A stretch of 64,000 nucleotides of DNA from Bactericera cockerelli (Eukaryota > Arthropoda > Insecta > Hemiptera > Triozidae), in assembly GCA_024516035.1 (NCBI GenBank), contig CM044956.1, forward strand, positions 51,988,436 through 52,052,435, given 5' to 3'. Shown here piece after piece: positions 35,555 to 47,121 of the stretch. The notes beneath the pieces were generated by a model. The model worked only from the letters and a program-made list of their open reading frames with translations. It was not told the origin of the DNA and made no database searches. The number at the start of each line of letters is the position of its first letter. Position 1 is the first letter of the stretch. The position numbers and the translations under genes were made by a program.

Positions 35555-35730
35555 CCGACCTCAGTGGTTAAGAAAATTGATTACTGATCCAGGGTTGCGG
35601 GTTCGAATCCCGGACGGAGCGGAAAATTCCGAACGAGTTTTTCCGCTTCCGGAATGCTGGCACGCATGTAAAGATAAAGTTCCTTGAAGTCATGCGAAAG
35701 CGATTCCGGGGCACAAATTAGCTTGTTAAA
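35555..35730 (+). mobile_element. SINE C, forward
   Basis: Head cccgacctcagtggttaag, B box gggttcgaatcccgg, body and end 'gcgaaagcgattccggggc'. Confidence 0.83.
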
Positions 35731-36484
35731 AAACTTTTTTCCACAGATTCAAAAATTATGTAAGAACAATTCCATTGCTATTCGCGGCTCAACCAACCTG
35801 TGTGAGGTTTATGTGGGTAGCTGGTTTGTAAGTTTCTTGCGAATAGAGGGTAATATGTACCTTCAATATAACCTTGGTCGTTAAAGAAAAGGTAAATAAA
35901 ATAAGCTTTAAGCGAGAACCAATTATATATTAATATGTATATATTATAATGTATTTTTGTCATTTTGTTTTCTTCGAGTATAAATCCACATGAAAGTGGC
36001 ATTAAATAAAAGGAAATGTATACAGGAGAATGTAACTCGAAAATGAAATGAGAGATGGGAACATATTTTATGAAACAAAATATTTGTGGTTGTATCAAAT
36101 TTTTCTTGTAAAAAAACGTTCGGACTTCAGGATGAAACATATATTATGTATCCTCCTAAATATGTACGTACAATTTATGCATACATGTACGTTTGTATAT
36201 CGTACGTTTGAGAATATTATGAATTCTAACCTCTCACAATTCAGAATATTTCATAGAAATGTCTAAATGTATTAGATGTGAATATGCAGCTGGATTATAA
36301 TTGTTTCTGTTTTATTTTATTATGTTAGAAAAAATAATTAAAATTAATAACATGTTCAACAGCAAAAAAACAATAGAAATATCTGAAGAATTTGAACTTT
36401 CTCTTAATTACCATGGCACCAACTATCACACCGACCTCTATTTAGATCTATTATGATCAGTTGAGTCTAATTCTGATGTACGTC

Positions 36485-36655
36485 CAGATTTGAAGTAGTC
36501 AGGATGGGGGTTTCACCCTCCATTCGCTGGGAATCGTATCATCTACCCACATACACTTCACCAAGCCTTGGTAGGGCCGGAAATGCCAGCCTCACGTGTT
36601 TGGATGGAACAGAATATTGGTCGAATGGCCTTTGCTCACACGTGAATCCCGGAAT
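36485..36655 (-). mobile_element. SINE A, reverse, partial
   Basis: Central domain is well kept (ccattcgctgggaatcgtatc, ggtagggccggaaatgccagc); the head is lost beyond 'gaatcccgg'. Core-only fragments of A or G type also occur at 29,735-29,790, 35,778-35,860 (+) and 56,950-57,025. Confidence 0.78.
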
Positions 36656-36954
36656 TGGGGGAAAAAATAACCTGTCAAATATTTCAGACATCTACTAGGC
36701 ACAGTTTACTATGATTAATTTGACCAACTCATCAAGGCGGAGTCATATTTTCAATCCGTCAGTAAAAAAACCCTTCCGTCAAGCTTGCATTGATTGATTG
36801 CCTGCGAAGTTTTCCTTCTACCGCACAACTACTCTCTTCGTCACAGCTGAGAAAGTACAACACGAAAATGTAAAAGTGTATTTTTCTATTTGGCCACTGG
36901 ACTAGAACTTTCGAGAAAGCTGCTTCTGAGTATAAAGGTTCCCACCCAACACTT

Positions 36955-37314
36955 ACTGGGTGAGGTTTATTTTATTTTAATATGGGTTTCACGCCGTTTT
37001 CAACTGCATGGTCATATCACGATGGTTAACATCCCCTCCATTCGCAGGAAATTCACAAACCTGCTACCAACATTAACCTCACACGGCCTGGGTTGGGCCG
37101 GAATGCCAGCATCACGATTTTTTTACCAACATTAACCTCACACAGTCTGGGTTGGGCCGGAATGCCAGCATCACGATTTTTTTACCAACAATAACCTCAC
37201 ACAGCCTGGGTTGGACCGGAATGCCAACATCACGATTTTTTACCTCGTTAGACGTTGCTTAACTTCGGTGAACCTACCAGAACCGGTGCAATCAACGCGT
37301 CCTCGACGCTGGGA
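36955..37314 (-). mobile_element. SINE G (5S-derived) with internal triplication
   Basis: Head at 37,245-37,314 (acgctggg, accggtgcaatcaacgcg, ttaacttcggtgaa) and tail at 36,965-37,030 (cgccgttttcaactgcatgg). The central ~59 bases are repeated three times in tandem (starting about 37,066, 37,124 and 37,183), each with 'gggttggrccggaatgcca'. Confidence 0.85.
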
Positions 37315-37371
37315 AAGGGTGAGTTAAATGTTGGCAGGCGTTGCGATTTCTACCCACATTAACCAGATGAA

Positions 37372-37530
37372 ATGGTTCGAATCCCACCCAATACATGAAA
37401 TTTTTTCTCATTTATTTGAGTATATGACCACATGATAATAATAAGACTCTGAGGGTTAGGTGGTAGAAAATGCTTTGAGCATTAACCTCGTCTGGTGGTT
37501 ACCTTCCACTAAAAAGTATTATTATTTCTT
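37372..37530 (+). mobile_element. SINE D, forward, 5' truncated
   Basis: Starts at the B box (ggttcgaatcccaccca) and carries the body to 'ttaccttccactaaaaagta' and the (ATT) end. Confidence 0.82.
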
Positions 37531-37679
37531 GCGAAAAAAGAGTGAAACTTCCCTTCTGCTATCTCATGTTTTTCTTGCAATCTTTTCTCCCGAAGGAATA
37601 CAACACGATGTGATACCTCCACGGAACACAAATTTATTGCACCATTTAACAGAAAGAAATTTTTACACTTCGTAAAAAC

Positions 37680-37778
37680 CGAAACATGCCTGGAGCATTG
37701 CATACTTAAAAGAAGTTAGGAGTTCATACGAAACATGCCTGGAGCATTGCATACTTAAAAGAAGTTAGGAGTTCATAG
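37680..37778 (+). repeat. 49-bp perfect tandem duplication
   Basis: 'cgaaacatgcctggagcatt' to 'aggagttcata' is present twice in direct succession without substitution. Confidence 0.92.
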
Positions 37779-38362
37779 AAAACGTTCGTTTCGAATTTTA
37801 TGTTTTCAAAAATTGTGTTTTACGTTGCTTTTACGACGTTACCAAATCAACCTCACCCACCCTGAGTGGGGTTGAATTTGCCCTAAGAATTTTTCTTATA
37901 CAATTTTTATTCTTTGTTTATGAAAAACACAGAACAAAGGGACTCTTTAGACTCCTTCTTGCAGGATGAACAGAGTAGGTAGGTATTGTATTGTATTATT
38001 GGTACTTACTTACTTTACTTTCCGAGTTCATGTGTGATGTCATGGTGGTGGAAGGATTGATATGGGTGAACCACTTGGACGCCCAGAACCTGTGTCCTGG
38101 GCTCCTTTTGTGTCCAGTGTGTTGAAATGACAATTGAGGCATTCAAAACTGATAATTTTAAAATTATTTCTTAAACAATTGTATACTCATTTAAAAGTAT
38201 TATAGGTTATTCCCCTTTATTGCATTCTATGTACATTGTACATATACATAATAATTATGTATGTACTTCTCGGGTAAACAGTAACACGCTGGCCCTGTCG
38301 TGCACAAACTTTTTTAGTTTCTAAAAATTAAAATACTTTTCTGATTTTTAAAGTTGTTTTAA

Positions 38363-38653
38363 CACGTTCGTTACCGAACGGCCATATGTGGATGTTTTTG
38401 TGTTTTTCTTTGGGACCGAAAACACACATGTGGTTGTTATCAAAATTTTAACGAGGGACCGGACATCCATATATGGCCTTTTGGAGGTAGGTTGTTAGTA
38501 TTAGAACAGATATAGGATCGATTCTTGTACAAATACGATGCCAAATATGCAAAAAAAACCTGGGGACCAAAATTTGGTCCCCAGGATGCAACAACAACTT
38601 TACCGCCTGGTCCCTACGTAAAACTTGAAAAAATTGGCTTGGTAACGAACGTG
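38363..38653 (+). mobile_element. piggyBac-like MITE with TTAA duplication
   Basis: Inverted ends CACGTTCGTTACC / GGTAACGAACGTG flanked exactly by TTAA (38,359-38,362 and 38,654-38,657). 291 bases, non-coding. TTAA target duplication is specific to the piggyBac superfamily. Confidence 0.88.
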
Positions 38654-38812
38654 TTAAATGTTTCTAATTAGGTATGCAAATACCTGGAAGCAATTCTACA
38701 GGTAAGAGAAATTTACATTTTTAAAGTAAATAACGCAATACTCGTTACCCGGTAGAAATTTATGGTTTAACTATGCTTGATAATTTGGTTTACGCCGTAA
38801 GTTAAGATATTG

Positions 38813-40414
38813 AGCCGTATTCATAAAAAGAAGCCAAAGCTTGTACTTCCGAAATTTGGACCAATTGTTTCAGTCAGTACCTATTCATAAAGTTTTGATA
38901 GAAAAAGCTTTTACTTCAAAACAAAAGCTTTTCCTTCTTTGGAAGTAAATGGTAGGGGAAGGTCTCCCAAAACCGGGTACTTAGTTTTCTAGGCCATCTA
39001 GTGGAAAAGCCATTATCACCATCTCAGCAAATTAAACTGAAAAACATTCACAACTTTGTTGGCTATCTAATTTGAAAACGATACGTCACTATGTATTGCC
39101 ATTTTTTGTTAAATTTATTTTTTTCAAAAAAAGTCAAAGTACCCGGTTCTGTCAACCCGGTCTTTCAGAACCGGGTACTGGGTATGACAGAACCGGGTAC
39201 CCCTATATTTCCTATGGAAGGCATTGATAAAACGTTCAATGATGTTTATTGAAACGAACTTTAACATTTTTTTATGAGCATAAGTAATTTCAATGTAAAA
39301 AATAATTATTTTTCGAATGGCAAACAACAAGAAAGAACAAATTTTGAACCTAAATTTTAGAAAAATAAAATAGGAAACACACTAACTTGTAGGTATTCAT
39401 AAAGATAAAACTTACAACTTTACTATCTTTCTTGACATTGTAAAAAATAACTAGAATAAGAATTGTACCAAAATATTAGGAAAATTGTTAAAAAAAAAAA
39501 AAAAAAAAAAAAAACAATAGGTATGTAATAAAAAGTATAGGTACATGGAGGGTTTGACACCTAAAAAATATAAAAATGAGAAAAATAGTTGAATGACATT
39601 AAAAAATAATATTGTAGCGGGTCCTTACTTGCTCACCTACTTACCTTCAATACCTACCTTCCCTGAAAAAATATCCAGAGACATATCAAACACAACTTGA
39701 AAAAATGTAAGCACATAAAAATACACACAACACTAAGGAAAAAATAGGCTGCTCAAATCGGGTACCTGAAAATCTGTACCCGGTTTTATCAACCCCAAAG
39801 TACCCGGTATGAACAGACTCATGACTTTCTGTAAAAAATATTGAATAACCAAGACATGCAAAACAATATTAAAAAGATTTAATTATGATATGAAATAACA
39901 CTTTTTAAGTAACAGCTTTACACACTTACCAGGAATTTTCGGCACAAATAGCCGTTAAAAGTCACTCGATAACTGTGGGCTCGAAAATAAGGAAATAACA
40001 CGAGCAAAACTTGAACCTCAAATCACAGCGAAATGACTCGAAATGAAATTGGTTTTTTTTACAAAAGTTACGCTCTGCTAGGAAGAAATTTTAGTTTCTG
40101 TAAACAGTTCATAGATGGCATTAGCAGTATCGTCGGAAACAGTGGTACCCGGTATGAGCAGACTACCCGGTTTTAGCAAACCTTCCCCTATTTGGATATT
40201 TATAAAGTTGACCTTTTACTTTTATTCATAGTTCCTCAAATTTAAACATGGAGCAATTGCTTGTGAGCAAGAGCAAATGCTCACGAGCAAAAACAGATGG
40301 TTATGAATACTAAAATGAGCAAATGCATTTACTTCTACCTTTTGCTTTTACTTCAAACTTTTGCTCATGCTCATGAGTAAAAGATTCAATGCTTCATTTT
40401 TATGAATACGGCCC
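38813..40414 (+). mobile_element. Outer inverted-repeat element split by the 38,953 insertion
   Basis: Inverted ends gccgtattcataaaaa / tttttatgaatacggc bound a ~360-base element (two parts, 38,813-38,952 and 40,201-40,414) into which the ACCGGGTAC element was inserted. Both halves are rich in 'agcaaatgc/gcttttact' repeats. Non-coding MITE-like. Confidence 0.68.
38953..40200 (+). mobile_element. DNA transposon-like element with repeated ACCGGGTAC motifs
   Basis: Inverted ends TAGGGGAAGG / CCTTCCCCTA enclose 1.25 kb. The nonamer accgggtac or its complement recurs about ten times, clustered at both ends and internally (about 38,981, 39,141-39,200, 39,755-39,800, 40,146-40,172). Such repeats resemble subterminal transposase-binding sites. 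No transposase frame is seen; superfamily unknown. Confidence 0.72.
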
Positions 40415-41386
40415 AGTAGCTCAACAGAAAGTACAAATTAAGAACACTATTATAAAAACTCAAAAAGAAATAAAATGTCTCTTCTAACCTCGGTATACCT
40501 CCGGAGATCTTTATGACCCATAACTCCCAAGATACAAAGTACAGGTCCATAACTTTTAAATTCAACTTCAGCACATTAAAAAGTTGATAGCTCCTGTTTT
40601 TTTAGTATTGATTTTTTATCAACGCAACTTGTAGAATGCTACAGAAATAATGTTTGAAAAAGTTCCCTTCGTGTCTAAATTTTCCAATAATCTCCCTGGG
40701 GCACGTTAAATAGGAATAAGTCGTAACTTGTTAAAATACCTAGATGAGTTTAAAAATTAAAATATCTATTACCATTATCAAGATATCGGGATTTTCTGGT
40801 CCAATAATGATGCAAATAGGACGCCAGTCACGTGAAAAAACCTCAAAGTGCCGAGATTTAGCTAGTTATTGATACAATATTCAATAACATGTTCACCTAC
40901 CTGTCTCTACTTCATCAATGATGTTGTCAAAGCCAGGTAGTCCCTTGGTTGGTAGGTATTTGTCTCCCGGAAAATCAATATTTTGTTGTAAAAACAACAA
41001 CACTCTACAAAATTAGTCACATATGAGGTGCAGAATTATAAAATCCACAAATCCACATCCAAGGCCACAAAACTACCGGCCATTGTACTCTATAAAACCT
41101 AGAAAATACTGCCGAGAAATTTCGGTTTTCATGAACACAAAAGAAAACAAGAGAATTATTTCATTATTTCCGTAAAGATTACGTGAATAGTTCGCAAAGG
41201 TCGGATGGAGAGAAATCCAAGTACACACTTCCGTCGCGAGGTCACATGAGAAACTGAAATGACGAACGCATCCAAACAAATCTCCAGGAGCCTTTGAGGA
41301 TATTCTGGACAGGGAGAAGCGAACACGGAAGAAAGTTTAAAAAAATTATAGACACGGACAATTTTTTTTCGATCGAGGATCGATGG

Positions 41387-41515
41387 TCAATTACTTCCGG
41401 CAAATTTCTTATATTAGAAATCGGAAGTATTGTGTTCGTTTTTTTATAATAATTTTTTGCTCCGACTTCAATTTTTTTCATATTTCTGGACGTTTCATAA
41501 CCTCCTGTTTTTTTT
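41387..41515 (+). mobile_element. Family P repeat, left-end fragment
   Basis: Palindrome acttccgg..aatcggaagt followed by 'attgtgttcg', 'ttcatatttctggacg' and 'cataacctcctg', then the similarity stops. Solo or near-solo palindrome ends of the same family also lie at 5,755-5,840 (two in a row), 10,268-10,310, 12,838-12,970, 19,478-19,512 and 29,448-29,490; further internal pieces lie at 1,845-2,085, 44,505-44,580 and 51,530-51,640. Confidence 0.65.
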
Positions 41516-41729
41516 TGTGTTCCGAGGGGCCAAGAATACACCGATTTGTTATTAGAATAAGCAATGAAATTCTACTCATCAAATATTTGGGTCGAATTAT
41601 GAAATAGGATTAGATTTAATCTAAGTGAATACTATCAGCTGACTCAAGCTATCAACTGACTATAATGAGCTGTGATTGGTTGAAATGCCCACTAGATGGC
41701 GTATAAAGGGATAGTGTCCACTTATAATA

Positions 41730-41940
41730 AAAATAATAACCCTCTTTACTGGAAGGAAACCACCAGGCGAATGCTGAAAGCATTTTCTACCACCTAACCC
41801 TCAAAGTATTATCATTATGTAGTTACAAACTCAAATGAATGAGGAAAAATTCATGCACTGGGTGGGATTCGAACCAACGGACCCCTACGCTACCTGGATT
41901 ACCAGACTAGCGCGTTAACCACTTGACTACCAGTGCATTT
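41730..41940 (-). mobile_element. SINE D, reverse
   Basis: Complete body and head (gcgcgttaaccacttgactac, cagtgca) with (AAT)n at the left. Confidence 0.85.
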
Positions 41941-42517
41941 TTAATTGTCAGTACATTTGTTCTGCATCGTTTTGGAATTCCTCTGATGCGTGGGCCATCT
42001 TCTCTACCTTATATTTCTGTTATTACATCTTATGCTACTGTAATCGTCTTCCCTCTATATTATTATCTTTGACTGGCATTATTTTTTCAAATAGTAAGCT
42101 CACTGAAACTATTCTCCTCAAGCTTAACTTTCAAGTAGAAACTCGTACTCTTATTACCCTCCGGAGATTTTTATTTACGAGTATCAAAGGCAAGGCACAT
42201 TCCTTTCCTTTTCTTATTCTTTAACTTTACTCTACTTTAAGAATGTATTTAATAATTATTTCTCTTATCGTAATTTTCTAATTGACTTTGGTTTCCATGT
42301 ACTCTACATACAAAATTATTCAGTTTATTTGTTTTTTTTTTTTTTTTTTTAAAGATGAGTGTTTCACAGCCTTTTTTATTTCGTAGCCATGAAACAGGAG
42401 CTACTGTAGACGATTGTGGTCTGTGTTGTAGCCTGCCCATCCCGTAGTATACCTCCCTTCTGATGGGCGAGAAGTGACACAATAATTCCCATTTAGGTCA
42501 ACACGAGCGTTGTCTGA

Positions 42518-42640
42518 AAAGTTATCATATTTGTGTTAATCGCTTTCGTGATGTCACAACTACTCAAACTCGCTTTACTAAATCTTTGCTGAACTTGGGG
42601 CTTGAACCACCGACCTCCAGGTTTCAAGTCCTCCACCAAA
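42518..42640 (-). mobile_element. SINE B, reverse, partial
   Basis: Body (ttaatcgctttcgtgatgtc) and B box (ggcttgaaccaccgacc); the head is cut and joined to 'aagtcctccaccaaatg'. Confidence 0.78.
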
Positions 42641-42689
42641 TGGATCGAGACACTGTGAGATTGGTCATGTACTCTATTTGTATTTATTA

Positions 42690-42850
42690 TTATTATTATA
42701 GTATGCTTTATTAGGAGGACAGAGTACAATGTTAATAGTATAAAATTAAGAAAAAACAAACAAATGACAAAAACAGAAATAACATTAATGTCCTACCTAA
42801 AGGGCGGAATTATTGCCTGTGTCAATCTCTTCCACCCAACCCTTTTATTT
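42690..42850 (-). mobile_element. Family T retroelement tail, reverse
   Basis: From (ATT)n 'agtatgctttattaggagg' through 'tgtcctacctaaagggcgg', hairpin attgcctgtgtcaat and 'cttccacccaaccc'. It includes an AATAAAGC-type signal on the minus strand. Confidence 0.7.
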
Positions 42851-43513
42851 ATGTATATGAGAACCAATAAAAATATACATTTTCATAATATACTCTAGTT
42901 CTTTTAACCACAAAGCTGTAAACTCTTAAATCAGCTATCCACAACAACCTCAGCCAGCCTGAGCCACACCGGGAATTGACGAAGGTTCAAATCTAAGTGC
43001 ACATGAAGCTTGGATTTCTTTTTATATTTCTTCTTTTTTTTTCTTCATGTTGAAAATATTTTTAGATTTGCCGAGGAAAAGCTTTTAAGTTTAATCAACG
43101 TAATTCAAAATGCATATCTACTAATACCTATTTATTAGTAAACCAAAAAATGAGTTTTTGTAAATTTCCTTTTTAGATTTTCGTTTTTTTTATGCAATAC
43201 CAATACTAAACTTCTACTTTTTCATGATTGAAGTAAGAAACTAATATTATTCTCATAAAAGGTTGCTTTGAAAAATTTAATTTACATAAATTCATTCGAG
43301 CTGTCAAGTACCTATGTACTATGTACTATGTACGTTATAATTATAATATTTGTAAATAGCAAGTTTATTTTTATTAAAATAATGTAACATACCATAGGAA
43401 AATAACCCGTAAATCTTGCTTACGAGTCAATTGGTTCTTCGCCTGTATAACTATTTGCTGTCGGAAAAACCAGCTAAGTAAACCGACTGACAAATATTCA
43501 GAAGATTTACTAT
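42850..43513. other. AT-rich, no gene seen
   Basis: A SINE core-like 'caacctcagccagcctgag' at 42,945 and long T runs; nothing coding. Confidence 0.5.
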
Positions 43514-43585
43514 TATGTCCCGGTAGCTCAGTGGTAAAGGCGACACTCTGTGAATTCAGAGGTCGCGGGTTCGAAACCCAGGGAA
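43514..43585 (+). mobile_element. SINE E, head only
   Basis: gtcccggtagctcagtggta ... gggttcgaaacccag. It could pass for a tRNA gene, but the 3' acceptor half is missing and it matches the SINE at 50,719, so it is called a SINE fragment. Confidence 0.72.
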
Positions 43586-43814
43586 TTTTTTCGAAACCCA
43601 AGAAACAAGAAACCATTTCGAATCTAAGAAATGGTTAGATCATTTGGGAAAGAAATTGTTTGGATTTACGGGTTGGATCATTTTTTTTACCAAAAAATTG
43701 GTCTAAGGTTTAAGAAACAAAGAGGAATTGCTTCTTGCATCCTCGGTTCCTTCGATAAGGTTCCCTAGGAGAAGTATTTTATATTTCAAAATAAAACATA
43801 AATTTTTGTAAATG

Positions 43815-44040
43815 TGATTTAGCCAGCGTCGATGGTACGTTGAACACACCAGTTCTGTCTCTGAAGTTAAGCAACGGCCAGCGAGGCTAGGACTTGATAA
43901 CCATTCAAATTCGAACCCGCGAAATGCTGGCTATTCCCCACTCAGGCTGGGTGAGGTTAATTTGAGTAGCTGGATTGTGATTTTTCAGTGACTGGAATAT
44001 AAAACCCATGCTGTTAAGAAAGACAAAAAAAAATTGAGTA
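43815..44040 (+). mobile_element. SINE G (5S-derived), forward
   Basis: Head gccagcgtcgatggtacgttg, ctctgaagttaagcaacg, gctaggacttgat; a B-box-like 'attcgaacccg' follows; central domain with cactcaggctgggtgaggtt; A-rich end. Tail-only fragments of this family lie at 29,700-29,790 and 45,280-45,410. Confidence 0.85.
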
Positions 44041-44044
44041 GTTC

Positions 44045-45109
44045 GATGAAGCAATTGAACTAGTTTCAACCAAATCCGATAAAGAGCAATCACAACACCT
44101 GCGATATTCATAAAATAACAATAAACTCGGGTGATTATCCTATTATATAACCTGTGCCCCCCCCTGCCCCACAGACCCCATGCCCTCCCAATGAGTCCTG
44201 TTTTATCTAGATAATATATTATGACGTCATCGATAGCATAAAAAGCATGGGTGGATGATTTGAATTAGGACATTAAACATTTCGGTGGCACTGAGTCAGA
44301 AAAGTAATCGAATTTTCGACCATTTTTTGTGACTTACGTTTTTTTTTTTTGTTTGTTGAAAAGTAAATAGTTGTTGACCTCATACTGGGTCTGCCAAGAG
44401 ACACGAACTACCAAAAACTAAGACCTAATGTTTTCTAAAGCCTTCGTCCAAGAAAAATGAAAGATTTCATCGTATTTTAGCAGCAAAAATACTATCGAAA
44501 AAAGCATTTTGTGTTCGTTTTTGTGAAATTTTTTTGCTCCGATTTCATTTTTTTCATGTTTCTAACGTTTTTTTCCCCCATAAGACGCTTTAACTTTTTA
44601 AAAGCAAGTCGTTCGCGCCAGTCTCGCTAGTGTATCATATTAAGTTAAATATATTTAGGATGTCAAGGTATTTAAACAGGGGATGGACACTATAAGCATT
44701 TTATCTTCGGAGCAAAATATAATTTTATCAAAGCTCGTATTTTTTTAATTATTGGAAACAGTATGTATCCCTAGAGATTATAATTTTGCTTTCTTCTCTA
44801 AACTTTCTAAACTTTTTCTCTCTCGCTTTTTCTTTCATGTCTAATACTTACTAGCAGAATCTGTTTGTAAATTATAAGTTTTGAACAGTTATTAATGTTA
44901 TCTTGAGAGATTTTAAAGTTTATTTTCATGAATCCCTTGATAATTTATTTCAAAAATTTGAACATAGTATACTTATACTATTTAAATTAAATGATTTGAT
45001 CCCCAGCAAATTTCTTTAAATTTTGTAATGAACTTCTAGAACATTGAAGGAATTATAAAAAAACAGAAGTACGAGTAGTTTATAATTTCAGTTTCAATAA
45101 CTTTGTCAA
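44045..45109. other. No gene seen
   Basis: A family P internal piece at 44,505-44,580 and the short phrase 'caagtcgttcgcgcc' (44,604) that also occurs near 22,350 and 26,845; otherwise AT-rich. Confidence 0.5.
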
Positions 45110-45424
45110 GTACACTCTAACCTGCATATAAGGAACTGAATATAAGAGAAACCTCGATATAAGAGAACAATTTCCTGGTCCGATTTACCTCTCCACAAGC
45201 TAAAAAAAAAATCTTTATAAGAGAAACCTGGATATAAGAGGATAAAAATCCAACAACTTACTATCCTCAACTACTGAATTTTTTTTTTTTTTTTTTTTTT
45301 TTTTTAGGTGGGGTTTAACGTCGTTTCAACTGCATGGCAATCACGACGGGGTTTACCTCCATTCGCAGGAAACTCACAAACTGCTACTCACATTGACTCA
45401 CCCACACTGAATTGAAATAAAGTG

Positions 45425-45692
45425 TTTGTTTCTTTGTGTTATTATATCACAATTTTAGTGGATAGCGCAGAACTATAGGACTTTACCGAATCTTTGTTAT
45501 CCCAATATCTTATTTTTGCCTATAATTTCGTCGCTGCTCACATTAAAGAAGCTATTCATTTTTCCTCACGAGTTATGAGTGGACCCCGAATACCCAAGTA
45601 CAGAGCAGAAAAAATCCTGCCCCGCCGGGGATCGAACCTAGGTCACCGTGCATGCAATGCCAAGCGCGCTAACTCACTCTGCCACGGTGACT
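45425..45692 (-). mobile_element. SINE F, reverse, with insertion
   Basis: Same family as 17,490; the middle contains extra sequence (ttgttatcccaatatcttat). It abuts a 5S-SINE tail on its left. Confidence 0.8.
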
Positions 45693-46043
45693 ACTATTGA
45701 AATAGCCCCGAGTTCACCCTGTAGCAGTGGAATCATAGAAACATAGCTACAGTCCACCCGTACACCGCACGCAGGCAGTTTCAGGCATCTATTTCTCTTC
45801 TAAGGTTTCGCTCAATGTGTCTCCATATCAACTGCGAAAAAATAAAACACTATGAATTAGGTCAAAATTCAGTTTGCTCGCAACATAGTCGGTGGGGTTT
45901 TGTTTTGATTTATACGTTTGGTTGGGTGGAAGAGGATGACCAAACATGTTCAGCACTCAGCAGACGGTGTACATCATCATCACCATCATAAGAAAACTGT
46001 AAGTCAAAATACAGGCACATTAAGTTTGAACTTTGGTCAACCT

Positions 46044-46200
46044 ACCGACCTCAGTAGCTTGATTGATAACTGTGGCAGACTTGTAACCTGGAGGTTTTTG
46101 GTTCAAGTCCTGGTTTCGGTGTGGATTTCGTAAAGCGAGTTTGAGTAGTTGTAATATCACGAAAGTGTTTAACACAAATATGATAACATTTAAACTTTTT
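46044..46200 (+). mobile_element. SINE B
   Basis: Head accgacctcagtagcttgat, B box ggttcaagtcctgg, body with 'gtaatatcacgaaagtg'. Confidence 0.82.
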
Positions 46201-46539
46201 TAACTTAACTTTGGGCAATCTGAAGTACGAGAACATACTCGATACTCGTATGCATTACAAATCTCATTACCAGATACGATATGTTAAATTAATATATTAA
46301 AAAATATAAACTAAAAAATAAGTAAATTATCAACAGACTACTCTTTGAGGTTTTAGGCATGCCTACACCACAATTTTACCGATGTTGCACGCTTCAATAT
46401 TTTCTATTTATTTGGATTCCTAGCTTGTAGCTTTGTTTTGAAAAGTTCAAATATGTCACGTGGAAGTATTGAATTTTTTGTATAGCTCGTAATTTGTCTC
46501 ATATGTTTCAAATCGAATCTCATATGTTTCCTAAATACA

Positions 46540-46816
46540 GTCAAATATAAGAGAACTGGATGTCTGGATATAAGAGAACAATTTCTTTGTCCAAGTTCCA
46601 TCTCTATAAGGTGAAATAAGCTCTTTATAAGAGAAACCTTGATATAGGAGAACTGGATTCGACAGAAACCATGATGGGTATAAGAGATCGATTTCCAGCT
46701 TTAGTCAACCCCTCTATGAAGGAAACTATAACCTCTTTACAAGAGAAACCTAAAACTGGATACAAGAGAAAAAAAATCCGATCCCTTGAGTTCTTTTATA
46801 TCCAGGTGTGACTGTA
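46540..46816 (+). mobile_element. MITE with TACAGTC ends (pogo/Tigger-like)
   Basis: Ends tacagtcaaatataagag / cttttatatccaggtgtgactgta form an imperfect inverted repeat including TA. The interior repeats 'ataagagaaacctggatataagag'-type phrases. Non-coding. The superfamily is inferred from end sequence and TA. Confidence 0.62.
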
Positions 46817-47121
46817 CTCGTAATGTTTGTGAAACTTTTTCCAAAGCTGTCTGTTTTTACTTCCGAGAAATTTCTAATATTAAAAATCGTGTTGTGTTCG
46901 TTTTCGTATAAAAAATATTTGTTCCCTCGGATTTCATTTTTTTTTTTTTCATAATTCTGGTCGTTTCATAACCTCCTGAGCAACTTTGATTTTGCGTCTG
47001 TCGGCCTGTTTGTTTGTTAAAGACATTCCTTGACATATCAGAAACTATACTCAATGGATTTTGACGAAATGTTGTATACCTATTAGAGACGCATTAATAT
47101 AAAATCTCAAATTGCATCGTA

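Noticed and set aside
41840..41940. tRNA-like sequence with GCACTGG/CCCAGTGC ends
   Set aside because: The same sequence with the same body recurs eight times; it is the head of SINE D, not a tRNA gene.
43514..43585. Possible tRNA gene (ggtagctcagtgg ... gttcgaaaccc)
   Set aside because: The 3' acceptor half does not close and it matches the SINE E head at 50,719; called a SINE fragment.
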